Assembly: GCA_017163975.1 (NCBI GenBank)
Contig: JAFFSR010000249.1
Location: 2,838,001-2,902,000 of the forward strand
Origin: Anastatus disparis
Lineage: Eukaryota > Arthropoda > Insecta > Hymenoptera > Eupelmidae
Direction of reading: 5' to 3'
DNA length: 64,000 nt
Positions 11,757 through 23,453 of the stretch are shown here, piece by piece. Made by a program: the position numbers and the translations under genes. Numbering within the stretch: position 1 is the stretch's first letter; every line of letters begins with the position of its first letter. Under the pieces are notes generated by a model that ran no database searches, was not told the origin of the DNA, and saw nothing but the letters and a program-made list of their open reading frames with translations.

Positions 11757-11955
11757 CCGAAAATATAGAGCCAAAGTAAATATAAGAATCAAAAAAATAT
11801 TGGGCTCAAAGAAACATAGAGCCCAAATAAATATGGGGCCCAAAAAAAATATAGGGCCCAAGAAAATATAAGGCACGAAAAAATATAAAGCCCAAAATAT
11901 ATAGAGACCAAAAAAATATTAGGCCCCAAAAAATATTTGGCCCAAAAAAATATCC
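11757..11955. repeat. Minisatellite of GGGCCCAAAAAATATA units
   Basis: Around ten degenerate units of 17-22 bp of the form GGGCCCAAAAAAATATA run between the Helitron end and the Polinton remnant. The minus-strand translation gives a low-complexity IFFGPYIF-like tail that is not a real protein domain. Confidence 0.7.
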
Positions 11956-12450
11956 ACTACTTTCTTCTTCAGGTTGAGCGTAATTGGGTACTAATTCAAA
12001 AGCTCTCTCGTAAAAACTAATCATACAACGGATAGTATATCCAAGTATTGAAAGTCGTTGATCCAATATAGATTCCTGATTGTAGCAAGTGGAAAATTCT
12101 TCAATTTTTTCAAACTCCTGTTTCAACACCTCCCATTAGTCGATTGACAGAGGGATGCCTCGGAAATTGGATCTGCAGAAGCGCACTACGGGCAAAAATT
12201 CCTTTTTGCCTTCGCCCATATTCTCCAAGCCTACTTGTAAAATTTTTCCAAAAGAGCTGTTTAGCCCGTAGACCATTGGCAGAACCTGCTGCGAATAATT
12301 TTTCTTACTTTTCTGTTTTATTAAATATGCCAAGTCGTTATCAAATGACTGCTCTAAGCTCCTTTTTTGACCGGCCGTCTTGCTTGAGTTTTGTTGCTGT
12401 TTCTGCTAGCACTGTCGATTACACAACTGTGGCTAGACCGAATGCATGCC
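11956..12450 (-). pseudogene. Polinton/Maverick hypothetical protein (partial)
   Basis: The minus-strand frame reads KKEFLPVVRF, NFRGIPLSID, one stop, then WEVLKQEFEKIEEF and a Glu-rich end. The pattern VxRF..F.GIxxS...WexLK is, from memory, that of a small uncharacterised ORF carried by insect Mavericks. Its position directly downstream of the protease remnant, on the same strand, supports this. Its function is unknown, and the premature stop makes it a pseudogene. Confidence 0.5.
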
Positions 12451-12539
12451 GCTTTTTCTATATTGTAAAAAGTTGGTGGGGGCATCGTAAAAAGGTGGTC
12501 TGTAACTAATCAGTGTCAGTCGAATATCATATTACGCAT

Positions 12540-13186
12540 AGCAAGTTTTTTCTATAAAATTCTTGACTATAGCATCATTTTTTTGCAAGTTCTGTGAGAA
12601 ATTTTCCAAGAATTTCTTAAAACCCAATCCGCTAGACATATAATACAGAAACATGATACTATGATGACAACAAGCGTTGGAATATTTGCTATGTAAGCGT
12701 TTATTATTCCATTTAAATTTTTTAATTTTGCTGAATACATCGTAAATTTTGTGAAATTTGCAGTGGTTTACCAAGACCATCAAAGTACGTACCTGTACCA
12801 TTCTTATCAACGTGTATGGCAACCCAGTGCGCACCACGCTGGCTATAATTTTGCATATTAAGTACAAGTGCATAAGGTTTTACCCACATCAGAGGAATCC
12901 GATCCGCTGAATAAACGTCTACTGCGTGATACTCATCAGATATCGAACAATCTCTTTTGAGTTCGTCATAGAGAATTTCGAAAATTTCTTCTACAATCAG
13001 CGATTTTACGCTGGCATCAAGTTTTAGTAGCCAATGTTTGAGATTAACAACGTTATTCAGAGCACACACGTAATTTAAATAAGATGATTTTATGTAATGA
13101 TGCATGCACTGTACACTGCTGAAATTTGAATATCTGAAAGCTGGAAAATCTTGTTCTTCTATATTTGCAAACTCACAAGCAGCCAT
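12540..13186 (-). pseudogene. Polinton adenovirus-type cysteine protease, frameshifted
   Basis: This is the maturation-type cysteine protease (C5/Ulp1-like fold) of Polintons, which is thought to process capsid proteins. The first frame (13186-12722) contains IPLMWVKPYALVLN and the catalytic-His block GAHWVAIHVDKNGTGTYFDG, with the acidic residue shortly after. A frameshift near 12730 moves the C-terminal block (NACCHHSIMFLYY...NLQKNDAIV) into another frame. That block corresponds to the family's Cys-containing TCGxYCxxFLY segment, here altered. The order and spacing fit the family, which is usually about 200 residues. It is inactive because of the frameshift and the degraded Cys block. Confidence 0.8.
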
Positions 13187-13498
13187 TTTGGGAAGTAGTT
13201 TAACTTTTTTTCAATTTCGCACGAAAATTTTACAATGCTTTCAAGTATCTTTCAAATTTTTGTAAAATTTTTTTATCGATATATCACTTTTATACCGCTC
13301 CAGACCATGATGATTCAGTGTCACCCAATTATTCTGTCTAAATATGTTTTTAGGTAAGCGTCTCAAATTACAAGGAGGAGCCACGATCCAATGAGCGATG
13401 AAGTTTTTATGAATAGCGAGTACAGCTACCTCCTTTTTCTAAAGATTTTTTTTGATTCTTCAAACAATTTTTTTTGTCCTTTAAAAACTGTACGTCAA

Positions 13499-13826
13499 TC
13501 AACAGATCCATACTGTTTGCAATAAAAGATGCGCACCGACTGAGATAATAAAGATGGCTTTTGCTTTACTTAAATAACAAGGAATGTACCCCCCACTACC
13601 GTTACCAGTACTACTTAACCACTGTAATTTACGACAACCTGTCTTGACTAGTGAATTTCGAGAAAATTGTAATGTAAGCTCTGTATGCATGAGCATTGTT
13701 TGACATTGAAACAGGTTTCTGATTGAATAGCACGTCGACTTGATTGGACAACGAATGCAAAAGATTATTTATTGGTCCAACCCTCGGTCCTTTAGGCGGT
13801 TCAGCACTAGCTAACGTTATACTCAC
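13499..13826 (-). pseudogene. Polinton minor-capsid (penton)-type protein, fragment
   Basis: The first frame reads GPINNLLHSLSNQVDVLFNQKPV and SNNAHAYRAYI; the blocks are quoted only in part. In Polintons the phrase LLHSLF.QV.V..N...VS...N..YPYRAY is characteristic of the protein annotated in many animals as F54H12.2-like, which is regarded as the minor capsid (penton) protein. A frameshift near 13690 leads to a second frame. The C-terminal two thirds are missing, so this is a fragment. It is on the same strand as the protease and integrase remnants. Confidence 0.7.
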
Positions 13827-13961
13827 TTACACTTGACATTATGTGAGTCAAGTCTAGATACTCAGTATTTCCAGGGATAGTAAATTCAATTGGTGATTGG
13901 TCGTTGAGAAAAAATATCGGTTTGTACTGTACTCAGTAAGAGCCATCAATCGCTGTCTGTA

Positions 13962-14303
13962 TCAAGGGTAATTCAAAAAGTGATAATTCCGACTTGATTG
14001 ACTGACATGATTTGCAACTTTACCACTTGTCGAGCGTTTGGCCGTTGAGGTGTTTGTAATATGAGATACACTTGGCGACTGAGTTGATGATGTCTCATTC
14101 TTACTCTTTTTATATTCTGATTCCTCCGCCTTTTCCGCGCTCGACTTACTCAAGAGCAATTTGTCCAGAATAACGTCAGCTTTTCTTTTGAGATTTTTAT
14201 GACTCTCGCAAATGCGCTCTTTAGCTACCTTTTTGACCAGTCTGCTACCTAGAGTGACATCATCTAGTATATTTTCACTTGTTTTGGAGAGCCTCTTTAC
14301 CAA
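13962..14303 (-). pseudogene. Polinton small basic protein (hypothetical)
   Basis: This is an open frame of 113 codons, Lys/Ser-rich, with blocks LDDVTLGSRLVKKVAKERI and NLKRKADVILDKLL. Proteins of this look (ANxxxDxxxG..xxxSxKxR..E.GxNLKRKA) sit beside the minor-capsid gene in insect Mavericks, where their role is unknown. It could be a virion or DNA-binding protein, but nothing in the sequence settles this. The frame is uninterrupted, but the surroundings are all decayed. Confidence 0.5.
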
Positions 14304-14476
14304 CGGCTATTGCACCTTGCTTGATTTTCGGTATAGCTGCTCGAAAGAGACGTTTCAAAAAACTACCTACTAGTGATAACCAAAACAAGGTTTACCAACT
14401 CTAACGCACTTACCCCCACCACCAACTATTTGGTTATTGAAAAAATCTTCAAGCTCAGACACTTTATCGAATACAC

Positions 14477-15256
14477 TTAAAGTAAAGAGTTAGAGTCAAC
14501 GTAGTAGTCGAATGGAATGGAAAATCCGTGTTCATCTCTTATATCTATTTCAATGGACTGAAACGCTAAGACAGCAGTGGTAGGTACATGGGTGATAAAA
14601 AGTTTTCCATTTCGATATCTCCGTAAACGTAATCGCGCAAATAAAGCGAGACTATACGTAGTAAGTTCGTGCGCATAACACCTGTTACGTACGGCTGGCA
14701 AATGTTGATGTAAATCATTAGTACGGTTGGTGATCTGTTTACAAGATTTGCTGGACGATTACCGGTAATGTAATGTTCTTTATTACCTTTGCATAAAAAA
14801 ATTAGTACATTTTCCAGATCTAGAATTCTAAGTAATTTTTCCAATAGTGTAAACGTGTGCATATAAGTTGTACAATCTTTACCACATTGACATCTAACCT
14901 GTACATAGCTACCAACTTAGATTTCAAAATATAAATGATTTTTCACATTCTCGAGATTATTTATCTCTTGTAAAAGACTTTTAATGTCACAATAAACACC
15001 AGGACTCTGGCAAACAGTTCGGTTCTCTTAGTCTCCTCTGTTTTTCGCAAAACATTTTCCATTTTACATTTAGCTGTTTTAACAGAAATGACTCCCTCCC
15101 ACTTGACCATGATATATGCTGAAATGTGAGAGGTATTTGAATTTTCGTGAGTTTTACACACAAGTGAAGATCAGAATTCAGTGATAATTGTGTAGTAAAA
15201 TGTGTCGTCACATTGTGCGGAAAGCCAAACTTGCTGCTGTTGCTCGATAAAACCAT
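14477..15256 (-). pseudogene. Polinton structural protein (spike-like family), frameshifted
   Basis: Three overlapping frames carry consecutive parts of one protein. The N terminus has FPHNVTTHFTTQLSLN (usual family form: FP.NT...F.T.L). The middle has YINICQPYVTG and LLRIV, and the C terminus has FQSIEIDIRDEHGFSIPFD. This last block is very characteristic of an uncharacterised capsid-associated protein found next to the penton gene in insect Mavericks. The order on the minus strand is as in those elements. At least two frameshifts inactivate it. Confidence 0.7.
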
Positions 15257-15419
15257 GTAAAATTAATCGTTCATTGTAAATTTTTTAAATTTTTAGCTCC
15301 TATCCAAGAGTTGAATTTTTCTGGACACCCCCTTCAACTGATCAAATATTTTATTTCGATTCTTTACCTTTGCTCTTTAAAATTTCATCAACCTCAAACA
15401 CTTTACCATCTAAATCCTT

Positions 15420-16329
15420 GTGCATTCTGCTCAACTGTTCTTTTTAAAAATATCCATCAATTTTTCCTTTACCAAGATCTGCCAAAGTATAGACGGGTGG
15501 TTGTCGTTTCGTGTCGACTCTAATAATTTTAAACAGGTTCAGAGCCCAGCCATCCTCGGATGCTTTCCTGGAAGCTTTCTTGGCACGACTGACACGAACC
15601 AGAGCACTAACGCTGTATGTAGCTACTCGAAACGGCTGTTTTTCGCTGTAATGCAACGTAAAATTTCGAAGTATTACGTGAGCATTATATAAGTTGACCT
15701 ATGGAACGGGACATTTTTATTGTACTGAGCCATAACTCGTTGTAACACGTCACAATTTTTTTCAAAACATCTATATAACGGCTTGTGCGTAAATGAGTAA
15801 AGTATCGCCAGATTCAACCTTTAAGAGCTCAAATGAAGCGTTCGGCAATAGCTGTCTTAATATCAGGGTTTCTGACGACTCGGTAGGTAATATATTTCTT
15901 TTTTAGCACCTCTTGCACCTCTTGACCTATAAACTCCTTACTGTTATCAGCCTGCAGGTAAATAGGATGTCTACCATTACATCATGATAAAATTTTGTCT
16001 AATGCCACAGCGACGCTTTGGCCGGTTTTTTAGAAACAAGGCTCTACTTAGCCAAACTTTGAAAGTGCATCAATAACAATGAGAATATACATGTACCCAT
16101 CATTGTAGGTTTTAAGTGATCTAAAATCTGCCAAATCAGCTTCCCACACCTCTAAGCAGCTGAAAACGTTGTAATGTCGACGAGAAAAACAACGTCTAAC
16201 ATTATTTAGGTTTTGCGTCTTGTAGTTGATGAGCACCGGCGTACGCTGATCGTGTAGGAACAGATTATAGTAACAATGCTCAAGATCGTCTGGCTTTGTC
16301 ATCTCCTTCTTTTTCTCCTTCTTCCTCAT
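15420..16329 (-). pseudogene. Polinton retroviral-type integrase, broken
   Basis: This is the rve-fold integrase expected to insert Polinton DNA. The start of the catalytic core is EVWEADLADFRSLKTYNDGY (about 16160-16080; first Asp in ADL). Downstream, in other frames, are ADNSKEFIGQEVQEVL (second acidic position, about 15960-15900) and NPDIKTAIAERF with the Glu region near 15850. The C-terminal chromo/SH3-like end (VRVSRAKKA, RQPPVYTLADL) lies at 15656-15444. In-frame stops (for example near 16030 and 15830) make it a pseudogene. It is the upstream-most well-defined gene of the minus-strand cluster. Confidence 0.82.
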
Positions 16330-16429
16330 TGCTCCTTCTTCTTCTACGAACTAGCTTTTTCTTTTTCTTCCGTTGCCTTTTAAATGTATTTTTAACGCAT
16401 TTGAAAAATTTATCGAATGCAATTTAGCC

Positions 16430-16960
16430 GATCATGCACCAAACAGTGATAAAAGCTGTAGTCTTTTTATTACTATCTGATATCTTCGAGAGCATGCATG
16501 AAAATGCTCGTTCAGCCAACAGTGTGTTAGCTTTAAGATGTAAGTAACGCTGCAAGATTTGCTGATATTGCTATGATTTTTGTCGCTCATCACCTGTAGA
16601 ATGTAAAATTTTACTGATTTTGTTGTCAAGGCGTGTTGTAGACTGTACCAGGTATCTGAGTACTGGATGTTGGTGGTGTATGATTGGTAGTAGTTACGTC
16701 ATGCTTTAAACACTCTTGCGGTACTGAAATCATTTTTCTTACGTACTCGCTAATAGAATAGGTTTCACAACGAACCGCAGTGAATATGCTGGTTTTACCA
16801 CCAATTTCCTGTTTACCTCCTAATTACCCAGTTCAGCGAATTTTCACAACAGAAGTGCTAACTTTTGCAATTGTCTCTTATAATACTTACTAAGTGAAAT
16901 ATTTCTACATAAAATTTTCAAAGCACACTCGAAAATGTACGTTATAAGTTTAGAATTTAC
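16430..16960 (-). pseudogene. Decayed Polinton ORF upstream of the integrase
   Basis: Fragments in two minus-strand frames read YGQILQRYLHL-like and CLKHDVTTTNHTPPTS-like. A block of the type LQRYL occurs in one uncharacterised Maverick protein, so this is probably the remains of another Polinton gene. Stops are frequent. The element is cut off at 16967 by the next insertion. No polymerase B or packaging ATPase remnant was found in the window. Confidence 0.4.
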
Positions 16961-17449
16961 TTCACGTACACTGAAAAAAAATAAGTAGATGCTGCTTGGT
17001 AGACTCAAGTAACAAATTTTTATATTTAATAGCTAAAACATAAATAATAATTCTTTTTTAGTTAAATTAACATTATATCACTATAATAAAGACATCTGAA
17101 AAGTATTAATCAATTTCAAATTGAAATTATTTAAAACTAAAAGTTTTTATAATTGATGCGATCAAAGTGAGGTTATGATTCTTTATGCGAATACATATTA
17201 AAAATTGGAAATAGTTTGGACATAACAATTTATTAATTGTTATCCCACACAGCATGAAAGAATTTCGAAATAATTTCATGAAATATTACAAGTAATAATA
17301 CGTTGAAAAAATTTAAAAAGGACTTAAAAAGATAACCATATTCTTTTGAAAAGAATTTATGAAATAATACACAGAAAGATTACAAAGTCTTTACAAAAAT
17401 AATACCAAGAAGGAAATGAAAGTTAAAATATGAAATATTACACGAATCC

Positions 17450-18890
17450 TTTCTAAAAGGACTTTGAAATGACTTCTTGAAAGGAAACAATAAATAACTC
17501 AGAAATCTTCCAAAGATTCTAGTCATGAAATAATTTAGAAAGATTTTCGAAATAATCTAAGGTATTCTTTCAACGAATCATTTCAAGATACTTACAAAAA
17601 GCTTTTATGTAATAATTCCAAGCAAGATTTTGGTAATATTTCAAGTAATCTTACATGAAATAATTTTAAAACCTTTTTGAAATAATTCATGAAAGAACTT
17701 ATCATGACGATAAAAGTTATTACATGAATCCTTACTGAAAGGACTTTGAGAGAACTTCTTGAAAGGAAACAAGAAATAACTCAGAAATCTTCCAACGATT
17801 AAAATCAGAAAATAATTTAGAAAGATTTTCGGAATGATCTAAGGTATTCTTTCACCGAATCATTTCAAGATTCATTCAAAAAGCTTTTATGAAATAATTC
17901 ATGTAATATTTTGGTAAAGTCTCAAGAAATCATACATGAAATAATTTTGAAATCTTTTGAAATATTTCATGAAATAACTTATGATGAGAATAAAAGTTAT
18001 TACATAAATCCTTACTGAAAGGACTTTGAAGAGACTTCTTGAAAGGAAACAAGAAAGAACTCAGAAATCTTCCAACGATTAAAATCAGAAAATAATTTAG
18101 AAAGATTTTCGGAATGATCTAAGGTATACTTTCACCGAATCATTTCAAGATTCATTCAAAAAGCTTTCATGAAATAATTCATGTAATATTTTGGTAAAGT
18201 CTCAAGAAATCATACATGAAATAATTTTGAAATCTTTTTGAAATATTTCATGAAATAACTTATGATGAGAATAAAAGTTATTACATAAATCCTTACTGAA
18301 AGGACTTTGAAGAGACTTCTTGAAAGGAAACAAGAAAGAACTCAGAAATCTTCCAACGATTAAAATCAGAAAATAATTTAGAAAGATTTTCGGAATGATC
18401 TAAGGTATTCTTTCACCGAATCATTTCAAGATTCATTCAAAAAGCTTTCATGAAATAATTCATGCAATATTTTGGTAAAGTCTCAAGAAATCTTACATGA
18501 AATAATTTTGAAATCTTTTGAAATATTTCATGAAATAACTTATGATGAGAATAAAAGTTATTAAATAAATCCTTACTGAAAGGACTTTGAAAAGACTTCT
18601 TGAAAGGAAACAAGAAAGAACTCAGAAATCTTCTAACGATTAAAATCAGAAAATAATTTAGAAAGATTTTCGGAATGATCTAAGGTATTCTTTCACCGAA
18701 TCATTTCAAGATTCATTCAAAAAGCTTTTATGAAATAATTCATGCAATATTTTGGTAAAGTCTCAAGAAATCTTACATGAAATAATTTTGAAATCTTTTG
18801 AAATATTTCATGAAATAACTTATGATAAGAATAAAAGTTATTACATGAATCCTTACTGAAAGGACTTTGAAAGGACTTTATGAAAGAAAA
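17450..18890. repeat. 280 bp tandem repeat inside C1
   Basis: The phrase CTTACTGAAAGGACTTTGA recurs at 17731, 18011, 18292, 18572 and 18852, giving periods of 280, 281, 280 and 280 bp. A diverged earlier unit lies near 17450. The middle copies are nearly identical, so amplification was recent relative to the rest of the element. Confidence 0.9.
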
Positions 18891-18949
18891 CGTGAAAGAT
18901 AACAGAATCATTTAGAAATATTTTCGGGATTAGTTTATAATTTATCCGC

Positions 18950-19012
18950 TTGATGGCGGTATCTCTTACTCTCGCAAGCGGTAAGAGTGCTTCCCGTTTC
19001 ATATATAAGGAA
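18950..19012 (+). promoter_or_regulatory. Conserved hairpin plus TATA-like module shared by C1 and C2
   Basis: The order is CCGCTTGATGGCGG, CTCGCAAGCGGTAAGAG, then CATATATAAGGAA. CCGCTTG pairs with CAAGCGG, and CTCTTAC pairs with GTAAGAG. The same order of blocks occurs, inverted, in C2 at 22384-22455. A TATA-like box downstream of a conserved hairpin suggests a cryptic promoter or protein-binding site, which is inference. Confidence 0.45.
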
Positions 19013-19137
19013 AATAAGAATCTTAAATGGAAACTATAAATTGTTATGCGTGCGATGTCTGTGTTATGATAACATCGATTTTAACCGCTGTAAAACTATT
19101 CGTAATCCTATGAATAATTATATCATCATATATCCGT

Positions 19138-19196
<59 letters not shown>

Positions 19197-20130
19197 TGAT
19201 TTTAAATTGATTCTTAAATAATACAGGAAAGAATAAAATTTCTAGAACTTTACACGTCTCTCAACTAAAGATAGATGAAAAGATTAATGCATTATTACTA
19301 AAAGAATTCATGGATCCTTACAGAATTCTTTCATTGAAAGGATTCTGTAATAATTCTATGTCCGAGGTATATTTCTTTCAGAAATAATACAATGAAATAT
19401 TTTTAAAATATTTTATATCATTCTTACAGAATACTTTCAATGAAAGATGTATGAAAAGATTTAAGAATTATTACCAAAAGAATTCATGGATCCTTACAGA
19501 ATTCTTTTATTGAAAGGATTCTGTAATAATTCTATGTCCGAGGTATATTCCTTTTAGAAATAATACAATGAAATATTTTAAAAATATTTCATATTATTCT
19601 TACAGAATCCTTTCAATGGAAGATGTATGAAAAGATTTACGAATTATTACCAAAAGAATTCATGGATCCTCACAGAATTCTTCCATTGAAAGGATTTTGA
19701 AATGACTTGTGAATTCTTTATGAAATATTTTTATGTATTATTTTTAAAAGAATAATACCTCGGACATAGAATTATTTCAGAATCCTTTCAGTGAAATATT
19801 TCTGAAAGATTGTAGTCCTTTTATGAATCCTTTCAGAATCCTTTCAAAGTCCTTTCATGCTGTATGGGTATATTAGTATTATTTCTTTTCATTTAACAAT
19901 AAAAATTATGGTTTATGCCTGTTAAACAAATCAAATTAAATTAAATAAATTTGTAAAACTGCATTACTTGAGTCTACCAAGCAACATCTACTTAGGTACA
20001 AAGCAGAAGCTTCTTATTTTTTTCAGTGTAATATGGCCTTAATATTATAAAGTTCGATTTTACACAATGTAATTGAGTCCAGTACTTTTATCGAATTGGT
20101 GTGCTACGACATGTTGCCGACTCCATTACA

Positions 20131-20969
20131 ATCGATCCTCGTATAGTGGCGGTTCTCACTGCTGTTCATCTTGACCCTCACATTAGCTCTCGACAAATTG
20201 AAAGAGAATTGGGTGTACCGAGAAGAACAGCATTGAGAATTCTAAATTATCTTAGATATCACGCTACCACATAGTGCTGGTCCAAGAGTTAAGACCAGTA
20301 CACTTCCAAATGCGAATAAAATCTTGCCGTTGGGTATTAGGCATCATCCGGAATGATCCAAATTTTTTCAATTATGTGCTTTTCTCGGATGAATCTCAAT
20401 TTCGTAGTACTGGAGCGTTGAATTGACATAACGGCCATTGTTGGGCAGATCAGGATCCACATTGGTTCAGAGCTATAGATCATCAACGTCGCTGGACCTT
20501 ACTGGTCTGATGTGAGATCATCAATGGGTACCTAATTGGACCCTACTTCTTTGAAGAAAATGTCAACCAATACAGCTACTTGGCATTGTTAAGATATCAC
20601 TTGACAGAACTTCTTGAAAATGTTGATATTGAAACAAGACAAAGAATATGGTTCCAACAGAATGGTGCGGTACCACATTATGCAAGAATTGTCGGGCAAT
20701 TTTTAAATACCCGTTACCCTGGAAGATGGATCGGTCGAGATGGCTCAATGAATTGGCCTTCTATCTCACCTGCCCTTACACCCCTTGATTTTTATTTATG
20801 GTGCTACTTAAAAAATGTCGTTTATGCGCAGAGGCCCACATCTAGAGATGACATGATGAAACGCATTCGTCGGGCTTATGCTGCCATCCCTAAGCAAACT
20901 TTACTCAACACTTCCAAAAGCGTTTACGGTTATGCCTACAAGAAAATAGGCGCGCTTTCCAAGAATTGA
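20131..20969 (+). pseudogene. mariner-like (IS630/Tc1/mariner) transposase, inactive
   Basis: This is a cut-and-paste DDE/D transposase remnant. The N-terminal helix-turn-helix block is SSRQIERELGVPRRTALRIL (about 20184-20250). After a frameshift and stops come VLFSDESQF with the first catalytic Asp (about 20377-20405), and then an open frame from 20580 to the stop at 20969. In that frame the second catalytic site reads QQNGAVPHYA where relatives have QQDG. The third site reads SPALTPLDF where relatives have SPDLTPLDF. Two of three catalytic acids are therefore substituted, in addition to at least two stops upstream. No flanking TIRs were recognised. Confidence 0.85.
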
Positions 20970-21331
20970 GACTTGGTTGACTGACTCGAGTGGGCAGCAT
21001 CATAAGAGGCAAGGAGAGTAACGCTAATCAAGCACCCCATCGTGAGAGGCAAGGGGACTCAAGATAATCAAGCCACCCAAAGGAAATAGTCCTTACTTCA
21101 TCCACACCGTTGTTTCTCGGTAACGCTAAGAGTAAGGTTTTGAAAAGCTCAAACTACGGCACTCAAGACGAAAAATGAACTTCCGCCCGGTGGCCCGGTT
21201 GGCTACCAACCCTCGGATTAGTTGCTAGCTTCAGGTCATGTAAGTGATGACTTAATTGTTTAAGATAATGAAAAGTCTGTGCACGCATTCATACGATGTA
21301 ATACATACATGTATATATATATATATATATA
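20970..21331. other. Spacer with a (TA)n-linked repeat
   Basis: There is no gene. From about 21240 to 21305 the sequence is the inverse of a repeat found twice at 46900-47060 (GTGCACGCATTCATACGATG, TACATACATGTA). It runs straight into a short (TA)n that was the target of element C2. The upstream part (20990-21230) is moderately GC-rich and unassigned. Confidence 0.5.
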
Positions 21332-22383
21332 CACTGAGAAAAAAATTTAGTTGGATTAAGTAAGGCTTAATTGAATCAATGAAATCCCTTAGGTGCGGGC
21401 GGCACATAAAATATTTTGTTACATTAATACAAATATTTTAATTGAGTCAAATAAATATTTCATTTTTTAAAATAAATATTTGATTCTACTAAACATCACA
21501 AATATTGGTTGAATAAAATTAATTTATTGTTTTAAAAAAATTTGTTATTAATTCAAATGCATATTTGTTTTTCTAATTGCTTATTTCATTACATCAATAT
21601 GCATATAGTAACTGAATCAAATAATATTTTGTATTTTCAAATAAATATTTGATTTACTAAATGTCGCGAAGATTGATTCAATAAAATTAATTCATTGTTT
21701 TTATAAAAAATTTTATCAATTAAAATGCCCATTTGTTTTTCTAATTGATTATTTCATTACATTAATATACATATTGGAATTAAATCAAATAATATTTTGT
21801 ATTTTCAATTAAATATTTGACTTATTAAATGTCGCGAAGATTGATTCAATAAAATTAATTCATTGTTTTAACAAAAAAAATTATCAATTAAAATGTCCAT
21901 TTGTTTTTCTAATTAATTATTTCATCATAATAATGCTATATTGAAATTAAATTAGTTCAATATTTTATATTTTCAAATAAAAGTTTAATTTATTGAATAT
22001 TGCAAAAATTGATTTAATAAAATTAATTCATTGTCTTAACAAAAAATTTTATTAATATAAAGACATTGATAAATTATTCGGTTTCACAAATAAAATATTT
22101 CTTCAAAGTAAAGAAATATTTAATTAATTCCATTTATAGATATTTTAATCGAACAAATACTGTCTTTAATCAACAGTATTTGCTTTCAGTGATTTATATC
22201 TATTTATTAACATCAATGAATTGATGATTCATTAAAGGATAGGTGAATATGATTCCATTTATTTATATGGTAAATAATAAGAATTATTAACATACTAACA
22301 TTAGTATGCTATCGCACGCGCAGTAAATCTAACATAAATTTCATTCGCATTACAATTTACGTATTATCTTGGATTTTTAACTT

Positions 22384-22455
22384 CCTTATATATCAACTTG
22401 GAGGCCCTCTTACCGCTTGCGAGATCGAAAATTAACGACGCCACCAAGCGGTAGT
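22384..22455 (-). promoter_or_regulatory. C2 copy of the shared hairpin/TATA module
   Basis: Read on the minus strand: TACCGCTTGGTGGCG, then CTCGCAAGCGGTAAGAGGGC, then GATATATAAGGAAG. TACCGCTTG pairs with CAAGCGGTA. This is the only clearly conserved internal sequence between C1 and C2, apart from the ends. Confidence 0.45.
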
Positions 22456-23453
22456 ATCATCAAACCATCGAACTAAATGATTTTGTTAAAACAATAAATG
22501 TTTCTTTTAGATCAAATATGTGTTATTTGAATGAAATAAATTATGTAGTTGAATCAAATAGTGGATTTACTTGATTTTGACAAGTATTTAATCAGATTTC
22601 TCTGTAATTTTTATTAACTTTAGTACATATTTTGCTAAGTTATTCACTTAGCAAGACACGTATTTAAAACATGAGTTTGTTTGAGTATAAAGGATGATAA
22701 CTTATACAAAAAAATATTTTTCAATAATATTAAATATTAATTTTGACATTATATTTCATTCGATTTAGTAAATATGTTATTAAATAATAATTGATTGTTT
22801 TAATAAATATTTCATTAAGATAATCAAATAATTATTTAATCGATCTGATAAAGAAATTAATTAATACAACAAAATATTTAATTGGAACATAAATAATAAA
22901 ATATTTAATTGTTAAAAATAATAATTAATTCAATTAACCACCGATTTCATAGACGCAATATAATTAAATAATAAAAGTAATAAAATAATTTTATAGAACA
23001 AAATAAATCACATATTTGAATCAATTAAAAATTTAATTAATTTAATGCATCCAATTAATTATAATATAGCAATGAAATTATTTGATTAAAAGACAATGAG
23101 ATATTTCATAAAATCAATCATATATTTCATAAAGAGAAAAAACGCATTTATCAAAGCAACTAAATATTGAATTAAAATGATTAGGTATTTCATTGACCAG
23201 TGAAATAATTTAATATAAGTCATACAATATTTAATTGAAACAATGAAATATCTCTTTGTTACTATTCAAAATTTATTGAAAGAATAAAACAATAATCTTG
23301 AAATTATTAAATATTTCATTAATATAATTAAATATATTATTGAACAATAAAGTAATTTAATAGAGGTGATATAATAATTAATTGAATCAATGTAATATAT
23401 TTTTCTTTTAATCAAAATTTGATAAAAATAATAGAATAAATACGTTAGAATAA

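Larger units (their letters stand above)
16969..20028. mobile_element. Element C1: CACTGAAAAA ends, TA duplication, internal tandem repeats
   Basis: The 3060 bp non-coding element has TA on each side (16967-16968, 20029-20030). Its ends read CACTGAAAAAAAATAAG on the left and the complement of CTTATTTTTTTCAGTG on the right. A second inverted block, GACTCAAGTAA...TTACTTGAGTC, lies just inside. The body is filled with TGAAAGGA, TTTCATGAAAT and AAAGAATTC-like motifs in both orientations. It contains a five-copy 280 bp tandem repeat and a (GT)n run (19145-19194). Confidence 0.8.

Noticed and set aside
12144..12509. Plus-strand 121-codon frame
   Set aside because: It is antisense to the Polinton hypothetical protein, whose minus-strand blocks are recognisable.
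15311..15692. Plus-strand frames opposite the Polinton integrase C terminus
   Set aside because: They overlap the minus-strand VRVSRAKKA/RQPPVYTLADL blocks, which match a known domain; the plus frames do not.
21185..21240. Possible tRNA-like A box (TGGCCCGGTTGGCT)
   Set aside because: No B box follows at a plausible distance, so a tRNA or SINE call is not supported.
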